Assembly (NCBI RefSeq): GCF_003852525.1
Contig: NZ_QAJL01000005.1
Span: 408,853-472,852, forward strand
From: Pedobacter sp. KBW06
GTDB taxonomy: Bacteria; Bacteroidota; Bacteroidia; Sphingobacteriales; Sphingobacteriaceae
DNA length: 64,000 nt
Direction of reading: 5' to 3'
The first letter of the stretch is position 1. Each line of letters opens with the position of its first letter. The notes below the pieces were generated by a model that was not told where the DNA came from, searched no databases, and saw only the letters and a program-made list of their open reading frames with translations. Made by a program: the position numbers and the translations under genes. Shown here in pieces: positions 1 to 8,462 of this stretch.

Positions 1-138
1 AATGATAAAGAGGTGGAAAAATACAGCTATACCGCAAGGTTTAAAAATGAAGATCTAAATACGGTATTGCTTAAACTACAACAGGTAAAACATTTCGATT
101 TTAAGAAGAAAGGAGGCCGGATCATCATCTACAAATAG
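1..138 (+). CDS. FecR-type anti-sigma factor, C-terminal end (partial)
   Basis: The window opens inside a plus-strand gene whose last 45 codons end with TAG at 136-138. The residues follow the usual end of Bacteroidota FecR proteins (the DUF4974-type C-terminal domain): a short helix with the pattern NEDLNTVLLKLQQV, a strand, then a final strand ending RIIIYK. FecR proteins sit in the inner membrane and pass a signal from an outer-membrane transporter to an ECF sigma factor. The next gene is a SusC-type transporter carrying the matching signalling domain, which supports the call. The start and main body lie outside the window. Confidence 0.75.
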   Translation, partial: NDKEVEKYSYTARFKNEDLNTVLLKLQQVKHFDFKKKGGRIIIYK

Positions 139-161
139 AATTTTTGATTGGAAAATAAAAA

Positions 162-198
162 GGGAAAGTGCGCTAACACTTTCCCGGATAATTTTTTG
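162..198 (+). terminator. Terminator after fecR
   Basis: A perfect 9-bp stem (GGGAAAGTG at 162-170, CACTTTCCC at 177-185) with a 6-base loop is followed by a T-rich stretch at 192-197. It separates the FecR gene from the SusC gene, so the SusC operon probably has its own promoter. Confidence 0.7.
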
Positions 199-271
199 AT
201 TCTCATTTGAATAAGGGTTTTACACTTCGAAATCTAAGACCCAAATATCAGCTAACCAAAAAACCAAAAGT

Positions 272-3200
272 ATGAATAAAATTTACTTCACCCAAGGGTG
301 GCCTGGCATAAGGTCGCTCTCAAAACTCATTGTCATAATGAAGATTGCATTTTTCATAGTACTAGTTACATGTTTAAATGTCTCTGCCAAGGTTTTTTCG
401 CAAGAAAAACTCTCACTTGATGTTAAAAATATACAACTACAAAGGGCGCTTCAAATCATTGAAAGAAAAAGCTCCTATCGATTTGTTTACAGCCCCACCG
501 AAGGACCATTTGATAAACTCGTCAGCATACAAACCAGCCGTGCGCCGATTGCAGAGGTGCTTAATGCGCTGTTTAACGGAACTTCACTGGACTTTTCCCT
601 GGAGAACAACCTGATCACGATTGTAAAAAAAGGAAACAGGTTACCTGATTTTGTTGCCACAGGAACGGTTACAGACAGTCTTGGTATCGCTTTGCCCGGT
701 GTTACCGTAACCGTGAAAGGGCTTAAAGGCATTGGCACCTCTACGGATGTAAATGGCAGATTCAGTCTGAAAGTTCCGGAAAATGCGATTCTTGCTTTTT
801 CTCTTCTCGGCTTTGGGCAACTGGAAATACCTGCTGTTCAGGGTGCTGCCATGAAGGTCGTGTTGAAAACTGCGAACAATAACCTGGACGAAGTGGTGAT
901 TCAGGCATACGGTACAACAACCAAGCGTAAAACCACTTCTGCAATCAGCACCCTTGACATGAAGAGCGTGGCCTCCCTGCCTGTGCAGTCTATCAATGAT
1001 GCGGTTGCAGGAAGGTTACCCGGGGTAATTGTAACCGCCAGCAACGGGGCTCCCGGTTCTAAAAGCAGCATCTCTATCCGTGGCGGAGGTACGCCTTTGT
1101 TTGTGATTGACGATGTGATTCGCTCTGCAAACGATTTTTCCAATATCAATCCAAATGACATTCAGGAATATTCCATCCTCAAAGATGCGGCAGCAACAGC
1201 ACTTTACGGGGTCTCCGCGGCCAATGGCGTGGTGATTGTAACGACCAAGCGAGGTAAAGAAGGACAGACGAGCATCAATTATGCCTACAACCAGATTTTT
1301 TCCAGGCCAGCCATTTTTCCGGAGAAAATCAGCGCTTATGAACAGGCGGTAGCGCTCAACAGGCTCTATGCCGATGAAGGTAAAAGTCCCTTCAGATCGC
1401 CTGCAGATTTGGAAAAAGTACGTACCGGATCAGATCCCTTAAATTTTCCAAATACCGATTGGCAGAAATTAACGATGAAAAATTTCGCACCTGAAATGCG
1501 CCATGATTTATCACTCACCTCTGGCACAAAGCAGTTAACCTATTATGCCTCTCTTTCTCATTACGACCAGGGCACGATATTAAAGACCGATAACAATTAT
1601 AACAAAAGAACCACTTTTCGGATAAATGCAACGAGCGAAATTGACAAGCTCCACCTTAAGGTAACTGGAGGGATTGATGGTTTTATAGAGAAGAATTCCA
1701 TCCCCATTGCAGGTTATGGCGGTGTTTACAGCCATATCCAGAACAGGGCTGCTTCCCAGTTGGCCGTAAACGAATTTGGTCTCCCTTCCTCTCAGCCAGA
1801 CAATCCGGTCAGAGAGCTGGATCCGCTTTCAGGATATAACAGGATCACCTCTAAGATTTTCAACTCCAACCTGGGCCTGGAATACAGTGCGCCTTTTCTG
1901 GAAGGTTTAAAGATCAAAGCAAACGGAGCCTATACCACTTACAATAATTTCAGAAAAATCTGGAATTACCTTGCTCCGGCCTATGCAATCGGAAGCAAAA
2001 CACCCATAAATTCAGCTCCCCCATCCTTAACGAATGAACAGGGACAAGGTGCAACACTGACCTTACAAGGTTATTTAACCTATAGCAAGACATTTGGCGA
2101 CCATTCCATTGACTTCACCAGTGTTTTTGAACGCCAGATTGATGACTTTTCGAGCGTTAGCGGAACACGAAAAAACTATCAGATCATATATGATCAGATT
2201 GTAGCCGGTCCAACGGTGGATGCCACTACAGGCGGCGGTGAAGGAGAGAAAAGACGCGCTGCGGTCCTTGCCCGTTTAAAATATAGCTACAAGTCAAAAT
2301 ACACGGTCGAAGGCTCAATCAGAAGAGATGGTGATTACCTTTTCCCTCCTGGAAATCAATGGGGAACTTTTTATGCAGCATCTGCAAACTACCTCATTTC
2401 TGAGGAAAGTTTTATGAAGCCCTTAAAGGAAAAACACATCATTGACTTCCTGAAGCTGAGGGGCTCTTATGGTCAGCTGGGTGATAAAAAAGACATCGCC
2501 AATAACAACGAGGAAATTGCGCCTTTTCAGTATGTACCTGCATATGGTTTAAACGCCAATGCCTGGGTGATTAACGGAAACCTGGTACAGGGAAGTTCAG
2601 AGCCTGGCACTTTACCCAGAAACCAGTACTCCTGGCAAACCATTGGCAGCCGGGATTTAGGTCTTGAACTCGGTACGCTGAACGACCGGTTAACCGCTGG
2701 CTTTGATTATTTCTATACCCGGAGAAAAGGTTTCGTGGCCAGTGACCCCCGCTTTTCTTCTACTTTAGGGATCGGATTGCCATTGGTTAACGTTGCCGGA
2801 GCGGCATTCCGCACAGAAGGCTATGACCTGAGTGTAAGCTGGGCAAGTACCTTCAGGAGCCTGACTTATAAAATTGGTTTTAACTTTACGCGTTCCAATA
2901 CGCTTTGGGAAAAACATCCTTTTGACAGTGATGCGGCGATTAAAAATCCCTATACCAGAAGAACGAATACTGCAGGCGATTTCTTTGGTAATGGCCTGCA
3001 TAGTCTTGGCTATTATACCGACAACAGTCAGCTGTTGAGTGGTGCACGTTTCGATGCGTCGAATGTAGCGGCAGGAGACCTGAGGTATTACGATGCCAAT
3101 GGCGATGGCCGGATTACTGCGGATGATTACCGTCAGATTGGCGATAGTTCATTCCCCCGCACCAATTATGGGCTTACCTTTGATTTAGGCTATAAAGGTT

Positions 3201-3637
3201 TTTCATTTAATATGGTGGTTCAGGGTTCGGGTAACAGAGATCGCTATATCGGTAATGCCGTGCAGGGTTCTGATCTTCAAAACCAGTTTTTCTATGATTT
3301 CCAAACGGATTACTGGCGCCCGGACAATACTGATGCCCGCTTTCCAAGAGCAGTCTCGAGCACGAGTGTAAACGGAAATAACAATTTCCAGCAAACAGAT
3401 GCCTGGTTGATCAAGTCCAAATACATCCGCTTAAAATATGTACAGCTGGGTTATGACTTTAAGCAAAGCCTGCTTAAAAACGCACCTTTCCAGCAACTGC
3501 GTTTATTTGTGTCGGGTACAAACCTGCTCACCTCTTCGAAAAGCCAGGATTATTTCATCGATCCGGAATCGAACACTAATAATTATGATTATCCTATTCA
3601 GCGCACTTTTGCGATAGGTTTAACTGCAGGTTTTTAA
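272..3637 (+). CDS. SusC/RagA-type TonB-dependent outer-membrane transporter with STN signalling domain
   Basis: This 1121-residue protein is the barrel of a SusCD glycan importer and moves oligosaccharides across the outer membrane using TonB energy. Order of parts: a signal sequence (hydrophobic core about residues 23-43, ending FSQ); an STN domain (about 46-120) of the kind that contacts FecR in the periplasm; a carboxypeptidase-regulatory-like beta domain (about 128-200); the SusC signature DEVVIQAYG at 206-214; a plug with the sequence INDAVAGRLPGV (241-252); then the barrel, ending in a C-terminal Phe. The STN domain and the FecR remnant upstream suggest control by an ECF sigma/anti-sigma pair. 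An internal Met at residue 23 could also start the signal peptide, but the longer start is usual for STN-SusC proteins. SusD follows 100 bp later. The glycan is inferred only from the linked hydrolases. Confidence 0.93.
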   Translation: MNKIYFTQGWPGIRSLSKLIVIMKIAFFIVLVTCLNVSAKVFSQEKLSLDVKNIQLQRALQIIERKSSYRFVYSPTEGPFDKLVSIQTSRAPIAEVLNALFNGTSLDFSLENNLITIVKKGNRLPDFVATGTVTDSLGIALPGVTVTVKGLKGIGTSTDVNGRFSLKVPENAILAFSLLGFGQLEIPAVQGAAMKVVLKTANNNLDEVVIQAYGTTTKRKTTSAISTLDMKSVASLPVQSINDAVAGRLPGVIVTASNGAPGSKSSISIRGGGTPLFVIDDVIRSANDFSNINPNDIQEYSILKDAAATALYGVSAANGVVIVTTKRGKEGQTSINYAYNQIFSRPAIFPEKISAYEQAVALNRLYADEGKSPFRSPADLEKVRTGSDPLNFPNTDWQKLTMKNFAPEMRHDLSLTSGTKQLTYYASLSHYDQGTILKTDNNYNKRTTFRINATSEIDKLHLKVTGGIDGFIEKNSIPIAGYGGVYSHIQNRAASQLAVNEFGLPSSQPDNPVRELDPLSGYNRITSKIFNSNLGLEYSAPFLEGLKIKANGAYTTYNNFRKIWNYLAPAYAIGSKTPINSAPPSLTNEQGQGATLTLQGYLTYSKTFGDHSIDFTSVFERQIDDFSSVSGTRKNYQIIYDQIVAGPTVDATTGGGEGEKRRAAVLARLKYSYKSKYTVEGSIRRDGDYLFPPGNQWGTFYAASANYLISEESFMKPLKEKHIIDFLKLRGSYGQLGDKKDIANNNEEIAPFQYVPAYGLNANAWVINGNLVQGSSEPGTLPRNQYSWQTIGSRDLGLELGTLNDRLTAGFDYFYTRRKGFVASDPRFSSTLGIGLPLVNVAGAAFRTEGYDLSVSWASTFRSLTYKIGFNFTRSNTLWEKHPFDSDAAIKNPYTRRTNTAGDFFGNGLHSLGYYTDNSQLLSGARFDASNVAAGDLRYYDANGDGRITADDYRQIGDSSFPRTNYGLTFDLGYKGFSFNMVVQGSGNRDRYIGNAVQGSDLQNQFFYDFQTDYWRPDNTDARFPRAVSSTSVNGNNNFQQTDAWLIKSKYIRLKYVQLGYDFKQSLLKNAPFQQLRLFVSGTNLLTSSKSQDYFIDPESNTNNYDYPIQRTFAIGLTAGF

Positions 3638-3737
3638 TCATTTTATTTAAAGAATCATGAAGCCATCAGGATCCTGCAGAAATTACAACTGAAATAAAGA
3701 TCATGATCGCTTCATCACCATTAAAAAATATACTCTG

Positions 3738-5627
3738 ATGAAAAGAATTACAACAACCATAGGGATTTTAACTTGTTTACTGACATTGAATTCCTGCAAG
3801 AAAGTACTGGATACTTTGCCTACCGACCGGATCAGTCCGGATATTATATGGAGCAGTAAAGCGAATGCCGAAACCTTTATATTCAGTACTTATGGCATCA
3901 TGTCCAGTTACCAAAGTGGTCCGGGCTCGGATACGTATACCACGAATATCCTCGCTCAGGAAGGTACCGCCAATGGCGCAAACCCGGTCTTTGGGGAAAC
4001 CTTAACTAACAGAAGCGATTTTGGAACCTTTAACAACTGGGCTGCTGTTCGTCGCTGCAACGTGATCATTAAAAACGTCGGCGAATCAGCAGGGATCAGC
4101 GATGCGGATAAAAAGCCATTAATTGCCGAAGCCAAGTTCTTAAGGGCAATGTCCTATTACAATGTTGCCCGCAGCGTAGGCCGGATCGTATGGATTGACA
4201 AGGTCCTGAATGAAAATGATGAGTTTAAACTTCCTACAACTGCCAATCCTACCGAAAGCTATAACTACATCATCAAAGATCTCGAAGATGCGGTGGCTGA
4301 TTTACCCACAACCAAAATATCGGGTAGAACCAATAAATATGTGGCAGCAGCCTTCTTAACCGAGGTTTGTTTACAGGCACTGGCGTATAAAAATTATCCG
4401 GCGGCTCCGAATGTGGCAGTTAATGATCCCTTGCTGGACAAGGTGATCAGTAACGCTCAGTTGGTAATCGCAGGTGGTTATGTACTGGAAACGGATTATG
4501 AAGGAATGTTCAATGAAGTTAAAAGTACCTCACCGGAAATCATTTACGCTGTTTACAGGAAAGCGATAAATACGACTGTACAGAATACCCCGATGCAAAA
4601 TGCAATGCCAAACATCACAGCAGATAAAATTAATAAATTTCAGGGTTCTCCATTGTTCACAAAGTCGGTTCCCTTTGAATGCTGGCCGGAAAATTTCCCC
4701 GCACAGAATTTAACAGATGAATACCTGACGGTTGATAAGAGTGATCCGGGAAAAGCCCTTCCCTGGAACCAGACTTCGCAGTACCTGAATGCGGTAGACG
4801 AAACAGCGAACGTCATTGCCCCTTTTACGAGGTTGGGCTTTCCTCATGATAAGGTGGCCAAACTGAACGATGAAAATCTGCTGAAAATGGGAAGGATCAA
4901 AGCCGGAAGTGCTGAAACTTTCTGGACCTTAACCAATGAAAACCGTGATGCCAGATGGAAAGCATCCATCATCAGTGATTCGACCCGTTTCTATGGGGAA
5001 TTGTTTACCACGGGCTTAAGAGGGAACGCAGGACGATTCCTGGGCGTTATTAACGGAGGCGATTATGCCTTTACGTTGAGCAATATGTACTGGCGCAAAG
5101 GGATATATACCAATGTTTCTCCTTCCTATTTAAACAGCGTAAGCACCGACTATCACTTCGTTTGCATGCGCTTAGGCAGGGTTTACTTAAATCTGGCCGA
5201 GGCATATCTGCTAAAAGGCGACCTGGCTAACGCCCTGACCAATTTCAATAAAACGCGTACGCTGCATGGTCAGCTGCCGGCATCCAATGCAGGGAATTTA
5301 ACGGAAGCCTGGAAAGACTATAAAAGAGAACGCCGCGTAGAGCTGACCGAAGAAAATGACCACTATTACAGTCTGTTGCGCTGGGGCAGATTTGGTGGTG
5401 ATGCAAACGAAGGCATTGCTCCGGGAGGAACAATCCCGGAATTAACAGAGCCAATCAGGGTGATGGACATCTCTAAAGACCGCAAATCTTTTTCTATAGT
5501 TACCGGGCCTTTCAGAAACATTTACAATGACCGTAAATTTCAACCCGGAAGAAGGTACCTCTTCCCTATTCCTCAAGGCTTTATAGACAACAACTCACAA
5601 TTTGCGCCTCAAAACCCCAACTGGTAA
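3738..5627 (+). CDS. SusD/RagB-family glycan-binding lipoprotein
   Basis: A 629-residue lipoprotein with a type II signal peptide and lipobox Cys20 (TLNSC), followed by KKVLDTLPTDRIS, the usual opening of SusD proteins. The body has the helical TPR-like architecture of the family, with the SusD-type stretch RLGRVYLNLAEAYLLKGD and the late segment KDYKRERRVELTEENDHYY. The C-terminus has the family ending LFPIPQGFIDNNSQF followed by NPNW. SusD caps the SusC barrel outside the cell and captures the glycan. It is the second gene of the SusCD pair, and the next lipoprotein gene follows only 18 bp after its stop. Confidence 0.93.
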   Translation: MKRITTTIGILTCLLTLNSCKKVLDTLPTDRISPDIIWSSKANAETFIFSTYGIMSSYQSGPGSDTYTTNILAQEGTANGANPVFGETLTNRSDFGTFNNWAAVRRCNVIIKNVGESAGISDADKKPLIAEAKFLRAMSYYNVARSVGRIVWIDKVLNENDEFKLPTTANPTESYNYIIKDLEDAVADLPTTKISGRTNKYVAAAFLTEVCLQALAYKNYPAAPNVAVNDPLLDKVISNAQLVIAGGYVLETDYEGMFNEVKSTSPEIIYAVYRKAINTTVQNTPMQNAMPNITADKINKFQGSPLFTKSVPFECWPENFPAQNLTDEYLTVDKSDPGKALPWNQTSQYLNAVDETANVIAPFTRLGFPHDKVAKLNDENLLKMGRIKAGSAETFWTLTNENRDARWKASIISDSTRFYGELFTTGLRGNAGRFLGVINGGDYAFTLSNMYWRKGIYTNVSPSYLNSVSTDYHFVCMRLGRVYLNLAEAYLLKGDLANALTNFNKTRTLHGQLPASNAGNLTEAWKDYKRERRVELTEENDHYYSLLRWGRFGGDANEGIAPGGTIPELTEPIRVMDISKDRKSFSIVTGPFRNIYNDRKFQPGRRYLFPIPQGFIDNNSQFAPQNPNW

Positions 5628-5645
5628 AACTTAAAATACCTGATC

Positions 5646-6125
5646 ATGAAAAGAAAAAATAAATACATATCAACGCTGCTGATGTTACTAGTGGTAAGCT
5701 TAACCACATCCTGTTTAAAAAAGAACCTGGATGATTATCCTTTGTTTGATGCTGCGGAAATTACCCTGGTCAATGCAGAATACCGTTTTAACGGGAGTCA
5801 GATGATGAATGGTCAGCCTGTGGTAGCTTACCAAAAGTTAAATCTTAGTCAAACCGTCGACAATAATACTTCAACAATTAATGTGACCGTAGCTGTTCCG
5901 GCAGCAAACGGACAGTTCACGGCGGTAGAAAAAGCGAAGGTTAGTCAGAATAAATTATGGTTCTATATGAACATTTCTACTGCGGCAACTATTGCCCCAA
6001 TTGGCGACACACCTAAATTGGGCGATCCAACAGATGCAACAAAGCCTTTAAAGTATACCGTTACCGCTGCCAATGGGACTACCAGAACATGGACCATTAA
6101 TGTAAGTTCATTTACCAACAATTAA
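5646..6125 (+). CDS. Small surface lipoprotein, DUF5018-related
   Basis: A 159-residue protein with a lipoprotein signal peptide (lipobox TTSC, Cys23). After the lipid anchor come about 130 residues of beta-rich sequence with a late motif in which the chain restates a value and ends in RTWTINV. That is the pattern of the DUF5018/Ig-like modules often found after SusD in Sphingobacteriaceae. By position it is probably an accessory surface glycan-binding protein of the SusCD complex, comparable in role to SusE/F-type proteins. The family assignment comes from sequence pattern and position only. A strong hairpin directly follows. Confidence 0.6.
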   Translation: MKRKNKYISTLLMLLVVSLTTSCLKKNLDDYPLFDAAEITLVNAEYRFNGSQMMNGQPVVAYQKLNLSQTVDNNTSTINVTVAVPAANGQFTAVEKAKVSQNKLWFYMNISTAATIAPIGDTPKLGDPTDATKPLKYTVTAANGTTRTWTINVSSFTNN

Positions 6126-6147
6126 TAGTGACCAGAAATTAACAACA

Positions 6148-6175
6148 GAATGGCGGACGTTTTAGTCCGCCATTC
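6148..6175 (+). terminator. Strong hairpin between the SusCD genes and the glycosidases
   Basis: A perfect 11-bp stem (GAATGGCGGAC at 6148-6158, GTCCGCCATTC at 6165-6175) with a 6-base loop. It lacks a long T tract, so it may act as a partial terminator or an mRNA-stabilising 3' end that sets the ratio of SusCD to glycosidase transcripts. Confidence 0.6.
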
Positions 6176-6202
6176 TTCAAACTATGTTTAAATATCTAAA
6201 AT

Positions 6203-8458
6203 ATGTTGAAAAGAAATCTGATGCTGCTGGTTTGCAGTCTCTTTTCGGTAACTCAGCTCTATGCCCAGGTCTATAACATAGACATTAAGGATAAAGCAGA
6301 AAAACCATTAGAAAAGATTCCTACGATGGCAGGGACAGCAAATGGAACCACATTTTCCGTCAACAACCGGTACTTTGAAAAAGATGGAAAACCCTGGTTT
6401 CCGATTATGGGCGAGATGCATTATAACCGCGTAGCTCCGCAAAATTGGGAACAGGAAATTATTAAGATGAAAAATGCAGGAATTTCAATCGTCGCTACTT
6501 ATGTATTCTGGAATGAGCATGAAACAGCAAAAGGCGTATGGGATTGGAAAAATAACCGTGATTTAAGGCGGTTCATCCAGCTTTGTGCCCGGCAACAAAT
6601 GCTGGTTTGGCTGCGCATTGGCCCATGGAGTCATGGTGAACAGCTTCATGGGGGATTTCCGGATTGGATCCAGCAGCTAAAAGGCCACAGGAGCAATGAT
6701 CCTGATTATCTTGCTGCAGCAAAGCAATTGTTTCATCAGATTGCTGCGCAGACCAGGGGTTTATACTTTAAAGATTCAGGACCAATCATAGGAATACAGC
6801 TGGAAAACGAATACGCCTCGGGACAGGCCGAACACATTTCCGAACTCAAAAAAATGGCTGTACTTGCCAATATCAGTCCGGTTTACTGGAGCGTAACCGC
6901 AAACACCGTTTTCGACGACCGTAAAATGGAGGTGATCCCATTACAGGGCTCCTACCCTTACCGTGGCTGGGAAAAAGCAGGTGGCCGCGCCACCAAAGAT
7001 TTTTTATATGGGAACGATCAATGGATCATGACCGATGCTTTGGGAAAGGTATTTTACGACGTCCAAAAGTTTCCTAAAGGCTTATGCGAGCAGGGATGCG
7101 GAAGTCAGATGACCTATAATAACAGGTTTGTAGTTGAACCTCATGTGGTTGAAGCCCATTTACAAAACCAGATCGGTCGCGGGATGAACCTGGTTGGTTA
7201 CTATATGTTTCATGGCGGTACACAAACACCGGGATTAAAAGAACCTGGTCTTCCGGAAAGTTATGATTTTCAATCTCCTCTTAGCGAATTTGGTTTATTG
7301 AGACCTTCTTATAGAAGCCTTAAAATCCTTCATTCTTTTGTTAATGATTTCGGATCAGATTTGGCTGAAATGCAGGTTTTTGAGCCGGAAAATCCGGTTC
7401 GGAATGAACTGGATACGAACAATCTAAGGTATATTGCCCGAGCAAAGGGCAATAGCGGTTTTCTGTTTCTGGGAAACACTCAGGTACGGGTAAATATGCC
7501 GGACAAAACAGTAACGATGCGCGTGAACCTGCCAGCTGAGCAGATTAGTTTTCCTTCGTTAACGCTTAAAGGCCAAACCACGGCTATACTCCCATTTAAT
7601 TTAAAGGTTGGCGGGTTGCTGATCAAATATGTAACCGCACAACCTTTTGCACGCCTGGTGAATGGCAAACACATCAGCTTATTTTTTCAGGAACTACCAG
7701 GTGTACAACCTCAGCTGGCCATCGATGCAAAAACCATCCCCCTTAAGAAAATCAGGGGTTGGAAGACCATTGCATTGAAAAATCAGCTGCTGCTAAAATC
7801 TGAAGGTCAAAAGGACCTCAGTTTTTCAGATAAGGAAGGGAATACCTTTACCCTGATTTTTTTAAGCAGGACACAGGCTGAGAATGCCTGGCGGATCAAA
7901 CTAAAAGGACAGGCAGCTTTGATGATTACTTCGGCGGATGTTTTGGCGGAAAACAACAAAATAACATTGCAGGAAATCAACAACAAACAATTCAAATGGC
8001 AGGTATATCCTAAGTCCTTAAAGGCCTTCAGCAGGTACGCTGCCATACCTGAAAAAGAAAACGTTTTGTTTGATACTTATCTGCTAAAAACGGCCCCATA
8101 TGTCCCTGAAGTCGGGATTACCTATCCAAAAGCAAAAAATGCGCTGATCACTTTGCCTTTGTCTTTTCCGGAAAATGTATCAAATGTGATCTTAAAAATA
8201 GATTATCTTGGAGGCAGCTGCCAGTTGTTTCAAAAAGGAAAATTGATCACCGATGATTTGTTTAATGGTACCGTCTGGCAGATTGGATTAGCTGATATCC
8301 TGAAAAATGGGGCGCTTAACCTGAATATTGGAAATGCGGACGATAAGGTTAGCGGCCTGCCTGTTGATCTGCTGCATGAAATGAAAATAAAAGGATCCGT
8401 ATTTAAAGAAATAAAGGCATTACCTCAATATCAGGTAACATTACCCCTAAACAATTAA
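6203..8458 (+). CDS. GH35 family beta-galactosidase, secreted
   Basis: This 751-residue glycoside hydrolase has a signal peptide ending at residues 20-22 (LYAQ). The TIM-barrel part (about 55-380) carries GH35 landmarks: GEMHYNRVAPQNWEQEI (70-86), Y100 with FWNEHE (102-107), RIGPW (138-142), QLENEY (199-204) with Glu203 as the acid/base, and Glu296 in GLCEQGCG as the likely nucleophile. Beta-sandwich-like sequence follows to the end. GH35 enzymes release terminal beta-linked galactose with retention. The protein is longer than the minimal family and lacks a lipobox, so it is probably periplasmic. The GH110 gene starts 4 bp after its stop, so the two are cotranscribed and may act one after the other on the same glycan. 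Confidence 0.88.
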   Translation: MLKRNLMLLVCSLFSVTQLYAQVYNIDIKDKAEKPLEKIPTMAGTANGTTFSVNNRYFEKDGKPWFPIMGEMHYNRVAPQNWEQEIIKMKNAGISIVATYVFWNEHETAKGVWDWKNNRDLRRFIQLCARQQMLVWLRIGPWSHGEQLHGGFPDWIQQLKGHRSNDPDYLAAAKQLFHQIAAQTRGLYFKDSGPIIGIQLENEYASGQAEHISELKKMAVLANISPVYWSVTANTVFDDRKMEVIPLQGSYPYRGWEKAGGRATKDFLYGNDQWIMTDALGKVFYDVQKFPKGLCEQGCGSQMTYNNRFVVEPHVVEAHLQNQIGRGMNLVGYYMFHGGTQTPGLKEPGLPESYDFQSPLSEFGLLRPSYRSLKILHSFVNDFGSDLAEMQVFEPENPVRNELDTNNLRYIARAKGNSGFLFLGNTQVRVNMPDKTVTMRVNLPAEQISFPSLTLKGQTTAILPFNLKVGGLLIKYVTAQPFARLVNGKHISLFFQELPGVQPQLAIDAKTIPLKKIRGWKTIALKNQLLLKSEGQKDLSFSDKEGNTFTLIFLSRTQAENAWRIKLKGQAALMITSADVLAENNKITLQEINNKQFKWQVYPKSLKAFSRYAAIPEKENVLFDTYLLKTAPYVPEVGITYPKAKNALITLPLSFPENVSNVILKIDYLGGSCQLFQKGKLITDDLFNGTVWQIGLADILKNGALNLNIGNADDKVSGLPVDLLHEMKIKGSVFKEIKALPQYQVTLPLNN

Positions 8459-8462
8459 TGAC

